Below, piece after piece: positions 36,747 through 45,289 of a stretch of DNA of 55,403 bases. The position numbers were made by a program, and so were the translations under genes. The DNA is taken from the NCBI GenBank assembly GCA_022819605.1, contig JAJEGW010000082.1, positions 1-55,403 of the forward strand, written 5' to 3'. The stretch comes from Silicimonas sp. GTDB taxonomy: Bacteria; Pseudomonadota; Alphaproteobacteria; Rhodobacterales; Rhodobacteraceae. The notes under the pieces are model-generated. The model saw only the letters and a list, made by a program, of their open reading frames with translations, was not told the origin of the DNA and ran no database searches. The first letter of the stretch is position 1. Each line of letters opens with the position of its first letter.

Positions 36747-36863
36747 TGAGTGTCTCCCAAATTTGGTGGACGCAATTGAAACTTCCGATTCCCGATGCCG
36801 TCAAGGGCTGACTCCTATTTTGAAAAATTGCGGCCGTTTTCGACTGATCCTGCCGTTCCGTTC

Positions 36864-37568
36864 TTATGTCACCTTGTCCGCAATCAGGGCATTCACCTGT
36901 TTCTGCGCTTCGATATGGGCAATGTGGCCGATGCCGGGCAGCTCGACCAAGGATCCCAGTTTCTCGATCTTTTCCAAATCCGGGCTGGCTATGTTGTCCT
37001 CGGTTCCCCAGATCACCGTAATGTCCAGCCCGCTTTCTGCCACTCTTGGCAGGAGGGCGGAGATTTCGGCCTTCATCTTCGGAAACTGGTTTGCGATCTT
37101 TGCAAGGGCGTCACGCGCGCCGTCGCGTTCCAGGTGTTCGAGCGCGGTGTCGACGAACATTGGCGCGATCAAGCCTTTGTTCGCCACGAGTCCTTCGAGG
37201 AAGCGGCGCATTTCGTCCTTGTCTCGCAGGCCGGAATACGACGTCAGGGAAATACGATCCAAACCCCGACCAAGCCCGATCGGAGCCAGCAGCACAAGGC
37301 CGCGAAAGCGTTCCGGCGCCTCTGCCGCGAGCTTGAGCGCGAGTCCGCCTCCGAGTGAGTGGCCGACAAGCCAGGCTGGCGGTTCGTTCTCGATCCGAGC
37401 GGTCAGGCGGGATGTCATGTCTTCAAGCGAGCCGTCGCCGAGGTCACCTATGGAGTTCCCGTGGCCCGGCAGGTCGGGCGCGATTGCATCAACGCCTCGA
37501 ATTGCCGAGGCCGTTCCGGCCCAGGTCAGCCGGCTGGCCCCGAACGCGTGCAGAAAGATCGCGCGCAT
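36864..37568 (-). CDS. Alpha/beta hydrolase, AcoC-type E2 acyltransferase domain as a separate protein
   Basis: 234 residues. Nucleophile elbow VGHSLGG gives Ser71, with Asp191 (WGTEDN) and a His in PGIGHIAHIE (His215 or His218). Cap features (GLRDKDEMRRFLEGLVANKGL) resemble the hydrolase half of AcoC, the E2 of some acetoin dehydrogenases, where a lipoyl domain is fused to such a hydrolase. Here the lipoyl domain is a separate gene whose stop shares a base with this ATG (TGATG). It would take an acyl group from dihydrolipoamide to CoA or water. That role is inferred from context. Confidence 0.8.
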   Translation of the reverse strand: MRAIFLHAFGASRLTWAGTASAIRGVDAIAPDLPGHGNSIGDLGDGSLEDMTSRLTARIENEPPAWLVGHSLGGGLALKLAAEAPERFRGLVLLAPIGLGRGLDRISLTSYSGLRDKDEMRRFLEGLVANKGLIAPMFVDTALEHLERDGARDALAKIANQFPKMKAEISALLPRVAESGLDITVIWGTEDNIASPDLEKIEKLGSLVELPGIGHIAHIEAQKQVNALIADKVT

Positions 37569-37807
37569 CAGGTCTCGATGACGGCGAGGACAGTGCCGAC
37601 CTCTACGATCTCATCCTCTTCGACAAGCACTCCGAGAACGGTACCCGTCGCAGGAGCTTCCAGGTCCATCGTGACCTTGGGTGTCGTGATGGTCACGATT
37701 TCCTCGCCCTCCGAAACCTTGTCGCCCGTGCCTTTAAGGAAGGCATCAATTTGTGCCTCGGTGATTTCGTTGCCGAGCTCCGGCATCCTGAGTTCTATGC
37801 GCGCCAT
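37568..37807 (-). CDS. Stand-alone lipoyl-domain protein
   Basis: 79 residues, just one biotinyl/lipoyl domain: MPELGNEITEAQIDAFL, then the hairpin TTPKVTMDLEAPATGTV with the lipoyl-lysine candidate Lys44. The usual ETDK is TTPK here; Thr-Pro before the Lys is unusual but the Lys and following Val are kept. No E3-binding or acyltransferase domain follows. It sits between the fused E1 gene and the hydrolase gene and should be the mobile swinging arm between them. Confidence 0.88.
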   Translation of the reverse strand: MARIELRMPELGNEITEAQIDAFLKGTGDKVSEGEEIVTITTPKVTMDLEAPATGTVLGVLVEEDEIVEVGTVLAVIET

Positions 37808-37818
37808 TCCGCCATCTC

Positions 37819-40272
37819 CTATAGCCCGGACCTGGAGAGAGCCAGCTCATCCCATCTCCGGCTTCCTGTCCGGTTGTGTCTGGCGTCACCCATCAGGTCC
37901 GACAGAACCGCGTCTTCGATGTCGAAGGGCTGCGGAAAGTAGCTGTGTTCCAGATCTGCGCCCGGGACGATCCAGTTCGGACTTCCAAGCACGCGGGGCG
38001 GAGCCTTGAGCGCCTCGAAGGCGAATCGAGTGACATTGGTGGCCAATGTCATCGCGAAGCTGCCGCGTTCGCACGCTTCAGAAACCAGCAGCAGCCGTCC
38101 GGTCTTCACCACGGACTCCAATACTGGATCGTAGTCAAACGGGACGAGCGACCGGGCGTCGATGATCTCGAGCGAAACGCCGCGTCCAGCGAGCGAGTCC
38201 GCAGCCTCGAGTACGGGATAAAGTGTTGGACCGATGGTCAGTACGGTGACATCGTTGCCGACACGCTTGATGTCCGGTGCACCGATGGAGATCTTGTAGT
38301 TCCCTTCCGGCACTTCGTCATGGAAAAGTTCGACCTGGTCATAGAGACGCTGGCTTTCGAAGACGATCACGGGATCGTCAGACGCCAGAGCCGACGCCAT
38401 TAGGCCTTTCGCATCGCGGGGCGTGGCGGGGTAGACGATCTTGAGACCCGGAACATGCGCAGCCAGCCCTGACCAGTCCTGGGAATGCTGTGCGCCGTAT
38501 TTCGAGCCGACCGAACATCTGACAACGACCGGGACCTTCAGCAATCCGTTCGACATGGCCTGCCATTTCGCAAGCTGATTGAACAGTTCGTCTCCCGCTC
38601 GCCCGATGAAGTCCGCATACATGAGTTCGACCACTGGGCGGCCACCTTCCATCGCGGCGCCAATGGCCGTGGCCACGATGGCCGCTTCCGAAATCGGCGC
38701 ATTGAAGACCCGGTCGTGTGGAAAGAGGTCGGACAGGCCTCGATAGACGCCGAACGCACCGCCCCACTCCCGGCATTCCTCTCCGTAGATGATGACACGG
38801 GTGTCGGTCAGCGCCGCATGCAGGATCGCCTCGAACAGGCCGTCGCGGAGGGTGATGGCCTTCAACGGCGAGAGCCGTTCGCCATCGACGTCCTTCCCGC
38901 CGCGAGACTTCTTTGCGTTCTGTCGGATGCGAACCACCTTCGCAGGGTCGGACAGAGGTTCAGGTGCCTGCCCTGCCGGTGGTGTCTCGCTTCTGGTGAA
39001 CATTTTCCGGCCGATGCCAGCTCCGTCGCTTCCAAGACGGGGAGGCGGTGCGGTGTTGGGGTCGGCTGCAGCCATGAACACCGCGTTCATTCGTGCATCC
39101 ACGTCCGACTGAATTCCATCCGCCGTTGCCGTGTCGAGAATGCCCTCCGCAACCAGGGAATTGCGATATGTCGTGATCGGGTCAACTGCGCCCCAAGCCG
39201 CGATTTCGTCCTTGGTGCGATAGGCATTGACGTCCGTCGTCGAGTGCCCGGAAAACCTGTAGCACTCCACGTCGAGGATGGCGGGTCCCTTGCCGTCAAG
39301 CAGCAACTGGCGCTTGCGCTGAACGGCATCGGCGACCGCGAGTGGATTCGTGCCGTCGACCGTTTCCGCATGGCACGCATCCTCGCGCAGCCCGGCACCG
39401 ATCCGTGCAAGCCGGTCCCACGACATGGTTTCGCCGCACGTCTGTCCGCCCATGGCATAGAAGTTGTTGGTGAAGAAGAAGAGAACCGGCAGAAAGCCGG
39501 GATTGTCCCAGAGCCGTTCGAATTGCGCCATGCCGGCAAAGTTCAGGGCTTCCCAGACCGGGCCGCAGCCCGTGGCCCCGTCGCCGACCATCGAGACCGC
39601 GATGCTGTCGCGACCTTCGGTCTTCATCCAGAGCGCCGCACCGGTAGCGATGCCTGCCGAGGCCCCCACGATGGCGTTGTTCGGATACGCGCCGAACGGC
39701 GTAAAGAACGCATGCATGCTGCCGCCCAATCCGCCATTGAAGCCGATTTCGCGCGTGAACATCTCGGCAAGAAGCCCCATGAGCAGAAAGTTCTCCGCAA
39801 GGCCGCGTCCGGACTCGTCCGGGAGGTGCGTCTCCACGGCACGGAGCAGGGCGCCGTCGCCGTGGGCTTCCATGATCGCGGTGAGCGTGTTGTCGCCCAT
39901 TCTTTCGATTGCCGAAAGTCCCTTGGCCAGGAATTCCCCGTGCGAGCGGTGTGACCCGAATATGTGATCTTCAGGTGTCAGCGCCATGGCCGCGCCGACG
40001 GCTGCCGCTTCTTGCCCGATCGAGAGATGGGCAGGGCCCTTGTAGGCAAAGGTCAGAGCGCCGTAGCTGCCTGTCGACTTGAGGCTGGCAACACCGCTCT
40101 CAAAGGCTCGAATGACCATCATGTGACGCAACGCCAAAATCAGGGTGTCGGCACCGCGTGCCCGAAGTTCCTCAGCCATGGGATACGCGTATGCATGAAC
40201 CGGGATTCGTTGCGACGCGAGTTCGATCGAGCTCCTGGTTGCGGCCGGATCAATGTGAATGGACTTGGGCAA
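37819..40272 (-). CDS. 2-oxoacid dehydrogenase-type E1, alpha and beta subunits fused (ThDP-dependent)
   Basis: 817 residues. The alpha half (to about residue 400) has the ThDP motif GDG (230-232) and NN (269-270), and the HRSHGEFLAKG and FNGGLGGSMHAFF blocks common in acetoin and branched-chain E1alpha. The beta half starts near residue 470 (LFEAILHAALTDTRVIIYGEECREWGGAFGVYRGL) and has VELMYADFIGRAGDE and SVGSKYGAQHSQDW. The start is TTG 40272 with AGGAC upstream. It would decarboxylate or cleave a 2-keto compound and load the acyl group on the lipoyl protein encoded next. E3 is not in the window. Confidence 0.92.
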   Translation of the reverse strand: MPKSIHIDPAATRSSIELASQRIPVHAYAYPMAEELRARGADTLILALRHMMVIRAFESGVASLKSTGSYGALTFAYKGPAHLSIGQEAAAVGAAMALTPEDHIFGSHRSHGEFLAKGLSAIERMGDNTLTAIMEAHGDGALLRAVETHLPDESGRGLAENFLLMGLLAEMFTREIGFNGGLGGSMHAFFTPFGAYPNNAIVGASAGIATGAALWMKTEGRDSIAVSMVGDGATGCGPVWEALNFAGMAQFERLWDNPGFLPVLFFFTNNFYAMGGQTCGETMSWDRLARIGAGLREDACHAETVDGTNPLAVADAVQRKRQLLLDGKGPAILDVECYRFSGHSTTDVNAYRTKDEIAAWGAVDPITTYRNSLVAEGILDTATADGIQSDVDARMNAVFMAAADPNTAPPPRLGSDGAGIGRKMFTRSETPPAGQAPEPLSDPAKVVRIRQNAKKSRGGKDVDGERLSPLKAITLRDGLFEAILHAALTDTRVIIYGEECREWGGAFGVYRGLSDLFPHDRVFNAPISEAAIVATAIGAAMEGGRPVVELMYADFIGRAGDELFNQLAKWQAMSNGLLKVPVVVRCSVGSKYGAQHSQDWSGLAAHVPGLKIVYPATPRDAKGLMASALASDDPVIVFESQRLYDQVELFHDEVPEGNYKISIGAPDIKRVGNDVTVLTIGPTLYPVLEAADSLAGRGVSLEIIDARSLVPFDYDPVLESVVKTGRLLLVSEACERGSFAMTLATNVTRFAFEALKAPPRVLGSPNWIVPGADLEHSYFPQPFDIEDAVLSDLMGDARHNRTGSRRWDELALSRSGL

Positions 40273-40393
40273 AGGTCCTGCCTTTCCGAGTGACGCCCGA
40301 GACCTAATCGTCTGGGCAACATTGAAGCAAGAGGCAGATTGACCTTTGGGGGAACAGCTTCACTATGGGATTGGCTCAACAGGGGGATGTCCG
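40273..40393. promoter_or_regulatory. Divergent promoter region between E1 operon and kinase operon
   Basis: The 121 bases separate two divergent transcription units that seem to share a pathway. AGGGGG just upstream of GTG 40394 is the kinase ribosome site. I saw no clear palindrome, and no regulator gene adjoins it. Confidence 0.5.
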
Positions 40394-41326
40394 GTGATCC
40401 TTTGCGGTGGTGACGCGTTGATTGACTTCGTGCCAGTGGAGCAGGCGAACGGCCTGATCGCATTCGTGCCGAGACCCGGCGGCGCCGTGTTGAATGCGGC
40501 GACGGCTTTGGCGCGGCTGGAGCAGGAAGTCTCTTTCATAGGCGCTCTCTCCACCGACCTGTTCGGCGACATGCTTCACGACCACATGGTCTGCGAAAGC
40601 ATCGGAACCGCCAACGTCAGCCGAAGCGACGATGACAGCACTCTGGCCTTCGTAAGTCTGGCGAATGGCGAGGCGCGCTATGCGTTTTATGACAGTGCTT
40701 CGGCAGGCCGCCTCTGGACCGGCTTGAAGGATCCGCTGCCTGCGGCCGAAGCATTGCACTTCGGATCCCTCCCGCTATTCGCCAACCCTCCCGCAAGCGC
40801 ATACGTGGAATTAGCCGAGCAGGCATCATCTCGCGTGGTCGTGTCCCTGGATCCGAATTGCCGTCCGAGCTTGGTGCCGGACAAGGAAGCCTATCGCAGA
40901 CGCATTGACCGGGTCTCGACGGCCAGCCACGTCATCCGCCTGTCGGATGAGGATCTCGCCTTTCTTCATCCGTCAGCATGTGAGGAGGAAGTGGTGGATG
41001 GGTTGCTTGACGGTCTGACGCGCCTGGTGATCGTGTCCCGAGGAGCCGAGGGAGCATCGGCTTGGTGGGCCGGAGGTCGGGTAGACGTCGCGGCGCACCC
41101 GATAGAAGTACAGGACAGCATCGGCGCGGGCGACACCTTCCATGCCGGCGTGCTTGCGGCCTTGTCCCGCGCCGGGCAACTGGAAGTTGAGGCGCTTGAC
41201 CGGCTGGATCGGGCTTCAGTCGAATATGTGCTTGCCTTCGGAACGGCTGCAGCCGCCTTGAGCTGCATGGAAACCGGGTGCGATCCACCGAGCTTGAATG
41301 CCGTGCTGAAATTCCTTGGAGAATGA
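40394..41326 (+). CDS. PfkB-family sugar kinase (fructokinase/ketodeoxygluconokinase-like)
   Basis: 310 residues from GTG 40394, chosen because AGGGGG lies seven bases upstream; a TTG at 40346 would add an unlikely tail. PfkB features are VILCGGDALIDFVP, PGGAVLNAATALARL, the FIGALSTDLFGDML loop, SLDPNCRPSL and the anion-hole/catalytic block DSIGAGDTFHAG with the catalytic Asp. It phosphorylates a sugar or keto-sugar acid with ATP. It precedes a lactonase-type amidohydrolase by four bases and is divergent from the E1 operon. Confidence 0.92.
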   Translation: MILCGGDALIDFVPVEQANGLIAFVPRPGGAVLNAATALARLEQEVSFIGALSTDLFGDMLHDHMVCESIGTANVSRSDDDSTLAFVSLANGEARYAFYDSASAGRLWTGLKDPLPAAEALHFGSLPLFANPPASAYVELAEQASSRVVVSLDPNCRPSLVPDKEAYRRRIDRVSTASHVIRLSDEDLAFLHPSACEEEVVDGLLDGLTRLVIVSRGAEGASAWWAGGRVDVAAHPIEVQDSIGAGDTFHAGVLAALSRAGQLEVEALDRLDRASVEYVLAFGTAAAALSCMETGCDPPSLNAVLKFLGE

Positions 41327-41330
41327 TCGG

Positions 41331-42188
41331 ATGGCCCGTATCGACGCGCATCACCATTTCTGGTCCTTGGAACGCGGGGACTACGGATGGCTGACGCCGG
41401 ACAAGGAGCCGATCTACCGCGATTTCCTGCCGGCAGATCTGAAGCCTCTGCTGGCCGCAGCTGGCATTGACGGCACGATTCTCGTTCAGGCCGCGCCGAC
41501 AGTTGCGGAAACGGAATTCATGCTTGGTCTTGCGTACGAGGAACCCTTCATCAGGGGTGTCGTCGGTTGGGTGGACTTCGAGGACCCGCGCGCTCCTGAC
41601 GAAATTGCGCGCCTATCCAAGGAATCGGCCCTGGTGGGCCTTCGCCCGATGATCCAGGACATTGCTGACGACAACTGGATGCTGCGCGAAGGGCTCGTCA
41701 CCGCATTCGACGCCCTGATTGCTGCCGACCTTACGTTTGACGCTCTGACCCTGCCGAGGCATCTGTCGGCACTGCGAGAGCTCTTGGCACGCCATCCGAA
41801 CATGCGAACGGTCATCGATCACGGCTCGAAGCCGATGATCCGAGACGGGGTACTGGATGGCTGGGACAAGGACATGTCGGCCCTTGCGGCCGAGACATCG
41901 ACATTTTGCAAGCTGTCCGGCCTCGTGACCGAGGCGCGCGCGGACTGGACCGTCGACGACTTGCGCCCGTACGTGGATCATCTCCTGGATACGTTCGGAC
42001 CGGACCGGCTGGTCTGGGGCAGCGACTGGCCGGTCTGCACTTTGGCGAGTTCCTATGGGCGCTGGCTGGACGTGACCGGGGAGCTTCTTTCCGGACTGAC
42101 CGAGGATGAGACGAGCGCAGTCCTCGGCGGAAACGCTGCGCGTGCCTACAGGATGCAAACACCTGATTCCGCAATGGCGGAGCAGTAG
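41331..42188 (+). CDS. Amidohydrolase-family lactonase (L-fuconolactone hydrolase type)
   Basis: 285 residues from ATG 41331. The N-terminal RIDAHHHFWSLERGDYGWL is the metal-binding HxHxW opening of COG3618 (fuconolactonase, pyrone-dicarboxylate lactonase). Other blocks are GIDGTILVQAAPT, VGWVDFE, LVGLRPMIQD, VIDHGSKP (His ligand) and LVWGSDWPVC (catalytic Asp). It opens a sugar lactone to the acid. Next to the PfkB kinase this fits an oxidative sugar route: dehydrogenase, lactonase, dehydratase, kinase. The dehydratase is not seen. Confidence 0.9.
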   Translation: MARIDAHHHFWSLERGDYGWLTPDKEPIYRDFLPADLKPLLAAAGIDGTILVQAAPTVAETEFMLGLAYEEPFIRGVVGWVDFEDPRAPDEIARLSKESALVGLRPMIQDIADDNWMLREGLVTAFDALIAADLTFDALTLPRHLSALRELLARHPNMRTVIDHGSKPMIRDGVLDGWDKDMSALAAETSTFCKLSGLVTEARADWTVDDLRPYVDHLLDTFGPDRLVWGSDWPVCTLASSYGRWLDVTGELLSGLTEDETSAVLGGNAARAYRMQTPDSAMAEQ

Positions 42189-42213
42189 AGAGAAATCGAA
42201 AGGCGGCACGGGA

Positions 42214-42522
42214 GAATTCAACGGCAAGGTGGCAGTTGTCACGAGGTCCGGTGGCACAGGATCGGGGCGGCCCTGAAGTTCGCCCGGGAATGACGCGGCT
42301 CAAAACGAAAGGGCATGAAACGAGGCCGATGGGCTGGAAGTGAATGCGGCTGAGGTTGATGTGACGCTGCCTGCGCAATCGGAGTCATGGATCCAAGATG
42401 TTGGCAGCAACGGAGGGATTGACATCCTCGTGAATGCGGCAGCCGTTCAAACCCATGGAATGACGGAGTCGACGGAATTCGACCACTGGAACCGGGTTTC
42501 TGCTGCATCCTGGTCAATTTAG
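42214..42522 (+). pseudogene. SDR oxidoreductase remnant
   Basis: One frame begins EFNGKVAVVTRSGGTG, a damaged Rossmann glycine motif (normally TGSGGGIG), and stops at TGA 42274-42276. About 65 bases later another frame gives VDVTLPAQSESWIQDVGSNGGIDILVNAAAVQTHGMTES and FDHWNRV, the LVNxAA strand and following helix of an SDR. Everything after that, including the Ser-Tyr-Lys site, is missing. It follows the lactonase and was probably the dehydrogenase of the same pathway. Confidence 0.75.
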
Positions 42523-43287
42523 CGGGAGCATCCCTGCCTCACGGGCGGCAGGAACGTTTGAGCGGCTGACCGGAATCTCCTTCCCGTCCCGAAGGATCAG
42601 GAACGTACGGTCGCCGTCGCGGCGAGAACCGGTCACTTGGTCACTTGCCACCCAGTGCGAGCGATGCACTTGCAAACCGTCCACTGGCGAGGTTTCGCGT
42701 ATCGCGTCGCTGAGGCGAAGCAGAAGCAACTCTTCGCCCTTGGTGGTATGTACGCGGGTGTAATGATCTTCGACCGACAGCGCGATGAGCGCGCCGCGCT
42801 TTCCGGGCGGCAGGCGGTCAAGCAGGGGCGGCAAGGTATTCTTGATGCCGGCCCGATCTTCATGCCAGACCAGTTCGAACACGGTCGAGATGACCAGACA
42901 CAGCACCAGTATGCTGAGTGCGAGCATGGCCATGCCTTCGAGCTGTTCGCCCACCATGATCGGCCAGATGAGGGTATTGACGGTCTGCACGAAGAGGTTG
43001 ATCCCGCAGCCCAATGCCAACCCGATCAGGCTGGCGCGAAACCAAAGCGGGTGGTGTCTCAGGCGTGGCCGAAGTGACAACGTTATGATGCTGCCGATCA
43101 CGTAGGTCGAGGCCACTATGCAGACCCAATAGGCAATCCGGGGCAGGAACCGCATCACCTCGCCCGTCTCGAACGGTCCGGAAACGCCCAGCATCAGGCC
43201 GACACCCAGCACCACGACTTGCACGCGGTGGTCGCTCAGGTGCGCACGCAGTTTGCGAAGCGTGAATTGCGCAAAGCCGTCGGCCAC
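42514..43287 (-). CDS. LytTR DNA-binding protein with membrane-bound sensor region
   Basis: 257 residues from a GTG start. Four predicted membrane helices lie in the first 145 residues (VVVLGVGLMLGVSG, IAYWVCIVASTYVIGSIIT, ASLIGLALGCGINLF, MLALSILVLCLVISTVF). A LytTR domain follows (LIALSVEDHYTRVHTTKGEELLLLRL, LQVHRSHWVA, PVSRSNV). This is a one-component, membrane-anchored regulator. It is divergent from the DUF2306 membrane protein, a pairing that recurs in Alphaproteobacteria, so it may control that gene. Confidence 0.88.
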   Translation of the reverse strand: MADGFAQFTLRKLRAHLSDHRVQVVVLGVGLMLGVSGPFETGEVMRFLPRIAYWVCIVASTYVIGSIITLSLRPRLRHHPLWFRASLIGLALGCGINLFVQTVNTLIWPIMVGEQLEGMAMLALSILVLCLVISTVFELVWHEDRAGIKNTLPPLLDRLPPGKRGALIALSVEDHYTRVHTTKGEELLLLRLSDAIRETSPVDGLQVHRSHWVASDQVTGSRRDGDRTFLILRDGKEIPVSRSNVPAAREAGMLPLN

Positions 43288-43378
43288 GAACCGGTCCTGT
43301 CACTTACGAACTCAGTCTTGGATGTGGCGCAATCTGCTGTCTTGAACAAGTCACCGACGGGCGAATCTGGAGGTTGGC

Positions 43379-43879
43379 ATGACCATTCAACCCTTTTTGG
43401 CAGCAGGGCCGACGGTCCAGCTGCATGTCGTGGCCGCCGTGCTGGCCATCGTGCTGGGACCGATAGCGCTTGCGCGGCGCAGCCGCGATCGTTGGCATAG
43501 GCGTGCGGGCTACGCGTGGGTTCTCTCCATGGCCGCGCTTGCGGCAAGCGGGCTGTTCATCCACAGCATCCGCATGGCGGGTCCGTTCAGTCCGATCCAT
43601 CTGCTGAGCCTCTTGACGCTGTGGCAGCTACGGCTGGGGGTCCGCGAGGCACGCGCCGGCAAATTCGCGGCGCATCGTTATCGCATGCAGGCGATCTACA
43701 TGCTGGCCCTGATGCTCACCGGGGCGTTCACGCTATCCCCTGGGCGGCTCATGAGCCGCATTCTGTTTCCCGAGACCCCGGTGGCCGGCTTCGTCTTGGT
43801 TCTGGCGGTCGCAGGGCTGGGATGTGCGTGGTGGCTCCATGCAGTCTCGCGCCGGGCGCGTTTGGGCAACTCGGCCTAG
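43379..43879 (+). CDS. DUF2306 membrane protein
   Basis: 166 residues from ATG 43379, preceded by GGAGG. About four membrane helices: VQLHVVAAVLAIVLGPIAL, AGYAWVLSMAALAASGLFI, MLALMLTGAFTL and VAGFVLVLAVAGLGCAWWL. His residues in HVVAA, WHRRAGYAW, IHS and HRYRMQ fit the DUF2306 pattern and might bind heme or metal. Function is unknown. It is divergent from the LytTR regulator, 91 bases away. Confidence 0.8.
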   Translation: MTIQPFLAAGPTVQLHVVAAVLAIVLGPIALARRSRDRWHRRAGYAWVLSMAALAASGLFIHSIRMAGPFSPIHLLSLLTLWQLRLGVREARAGKFAAHRYRMQAIYMLALMLTGAFTLSPGRLMSRILFPETPVAGFVLVLAVAGLGCAWWLHAVSRRARLGNSA

Positions 43880-44079
43880 GCAATTGGCCCACGTGACGGT
43901 GTCGGGGAACATTGGCGAATTTCATTGAGGGTGTGGCGGGGACCTTGGTCACGTTTCCGGACTTTACGGCGATGGCGATCAATTTGCGGCCGTCTTTCAC
44001 TCGGGGCCGCCCTCGTTGCAAGGGAACGTGGCGGGTGGTGCGATTCGGCCATGAAATTGGGGATGCGAATGAGATGAAG

Positions 44080-44985
44080 TCAGTGCGAAACGTCTCCGAG
44101 ATGCATGAATTCTCGAAACGCAGCTGCTGCGCTATTCAATTCGACGTTGGCGGCCCAAGCCATTCCGACATCCATGGTTGGCACATTGTCCGCCAATGAC
44201 GTTACCTCGACTCTTCGACCGTCCAGCGACCATTGACGATAGACCATGTCCGACAGAATCGTTACTCCCATGCCGCCCGCCACCATTGACCTGACCGCCT
44301 CCACTGACGAAGTGCGAAAGATGGTATTTGGTCGGTAGGCCGTCTTGTTCCAGTAACGCTGGGCCGTGTTGCTGGCCTCGTCCACAGTCAGCATGATGTA
44401 GGGTTCTTGCGAAACATCGGCCAGGGTAATTGTGCTTTGTGTCAGGAACGGATGCAGCGTCGGAAGCCAGAGACGCCGGCGCGATTGCATTAGGGTTTCG
44501 AATTTCAGGCCCTCTTGATCGATGATGTTCGAGGTCAACATCACGGCCAAATCGAATACGCCCGAAACCAACCCGTCCTCGATTGCATCCCGCGGTGCTT
44601 CGGTCAACTGCAGGCTGACACTGGGAAAGGAACGCTGGAACCTCTCGAGAAAGGGCGGAATGTAATATCCCGCCACGGTATAAGTCAGTGCCAGCCGAAG
44701 CAGTCCCTGAATGTCATCCCTCTTTCTGCGCGGAGCCTGAACCGCTTCGTCCACCGCCGCCATGATGCGGCGGGCATGGTCAAGGAAGATGCTGCCTTCA
44801 TAGGTGAGGGAAACGCCACCGCCGTGTCGGACAAATAGTGGCGTCCCGATGGATTCTTCGAGCTGCTTTATCGCCGTGGTCAGTGCAGATTGAGAGACAT
44901 TGAGTCCCTTGGCGGCACGCGAGACCTGTCCGGCATTTGCAGCGGCGGTGAAATAGCGGATCTGCCTCAGGGAGGGTTGTTTCAT
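44080..44985 (-). CDS. LysR-family transcriptional regulator
   Basis: 301 residues from ATG 44985; the open frame extends upstream through AT-rich DNA, but the HTH begins right after this Met (LRQIRYFTAAANAGQVSRAAKGLNVSQSALTTAIKQLEESIGTPLFVR). The effector domain follows (VAGYYIPPFLERFQRSFPSVSLQLTEAP). It is divergent from the TorT-like binding-protein gene, the classic arrangement for a LysR activator of the adjacent operon. It probably responds to the imported substrate or its product. Confidence 0.93.
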   Translation of the reverse strand: MKQPSLRQIRYFTAAANAGQVSRAAKGLNVSQSALTTAIKQLEESIGTPLFVRHGGGVSLTYEGSIFLDHARRIMAAVDEAVQAPRRKRDDIQGLLRLALTYTVAGYYIPPFLERFQRSFPSVSLQLTEAPRDAIEDGLVSGVFDLAVMLTSNIIDQEGLKFETLMQSRRRLWLPTLHPFLTQSTITLADVSQEPYIMLTVDEASNTAQRYWNKTAYRPNTIFRTSSVEAVRSMVAGGMGVTILSDMVYRQWSLDGRRVEVTSLADNVPTMDVGMAWAANVELNSAAAAFREFMHLGDVSH

Positions 44986-45289
44986 AATTTGATACCTTAG
45001 ATTTGAATTTTCTATTTTCTGCAATGAAGCATAGTTTCGGTCTTCGTCGATTGCAAGCCGCATGACTTCGGCAGTCATCCAGAAATTTACATAATAACAG
45101 AATGATAGATCAATTTCTGCAAATTGCTGTAGTCAAAATCCAGCCGCCGTCGCCCGACACCATCATATAAAATAAATTGAATACTATAACATATAATTCG
45201 TATTTTACAATGATATAGAGCGAATTTACACTGCTGACAGGCCGCTCTCGTGGCGGTTCAAGTCTGAAATCTGTCCCCGGGAGGAAGAA
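44986..45289. promoter_or_regulatory. AT-rich divergent control region (LysR / pyroglutamate-carboxylase operon)
   Basis: About 300 bases, much richer in A+T than its surroundings, especially 45085-45235. TATAAT occurs at 45192-45197. ATAC (45181-45184) and GTAT (45200-45203) form an imperfect dyad that could be part of a LysR site. GGGAGGAAG lies just upstream of ATG 45290. No gene is visible. LysR binding sites are expected here; their exact position is inference. Confidence 0.55.

Noticed and set aside
38485..39954. 489-codon plus-strand open frame
   Set aside because: It is antisense to the fused E1 gene, which carries the ThDP motif and beta-subunit blocks.
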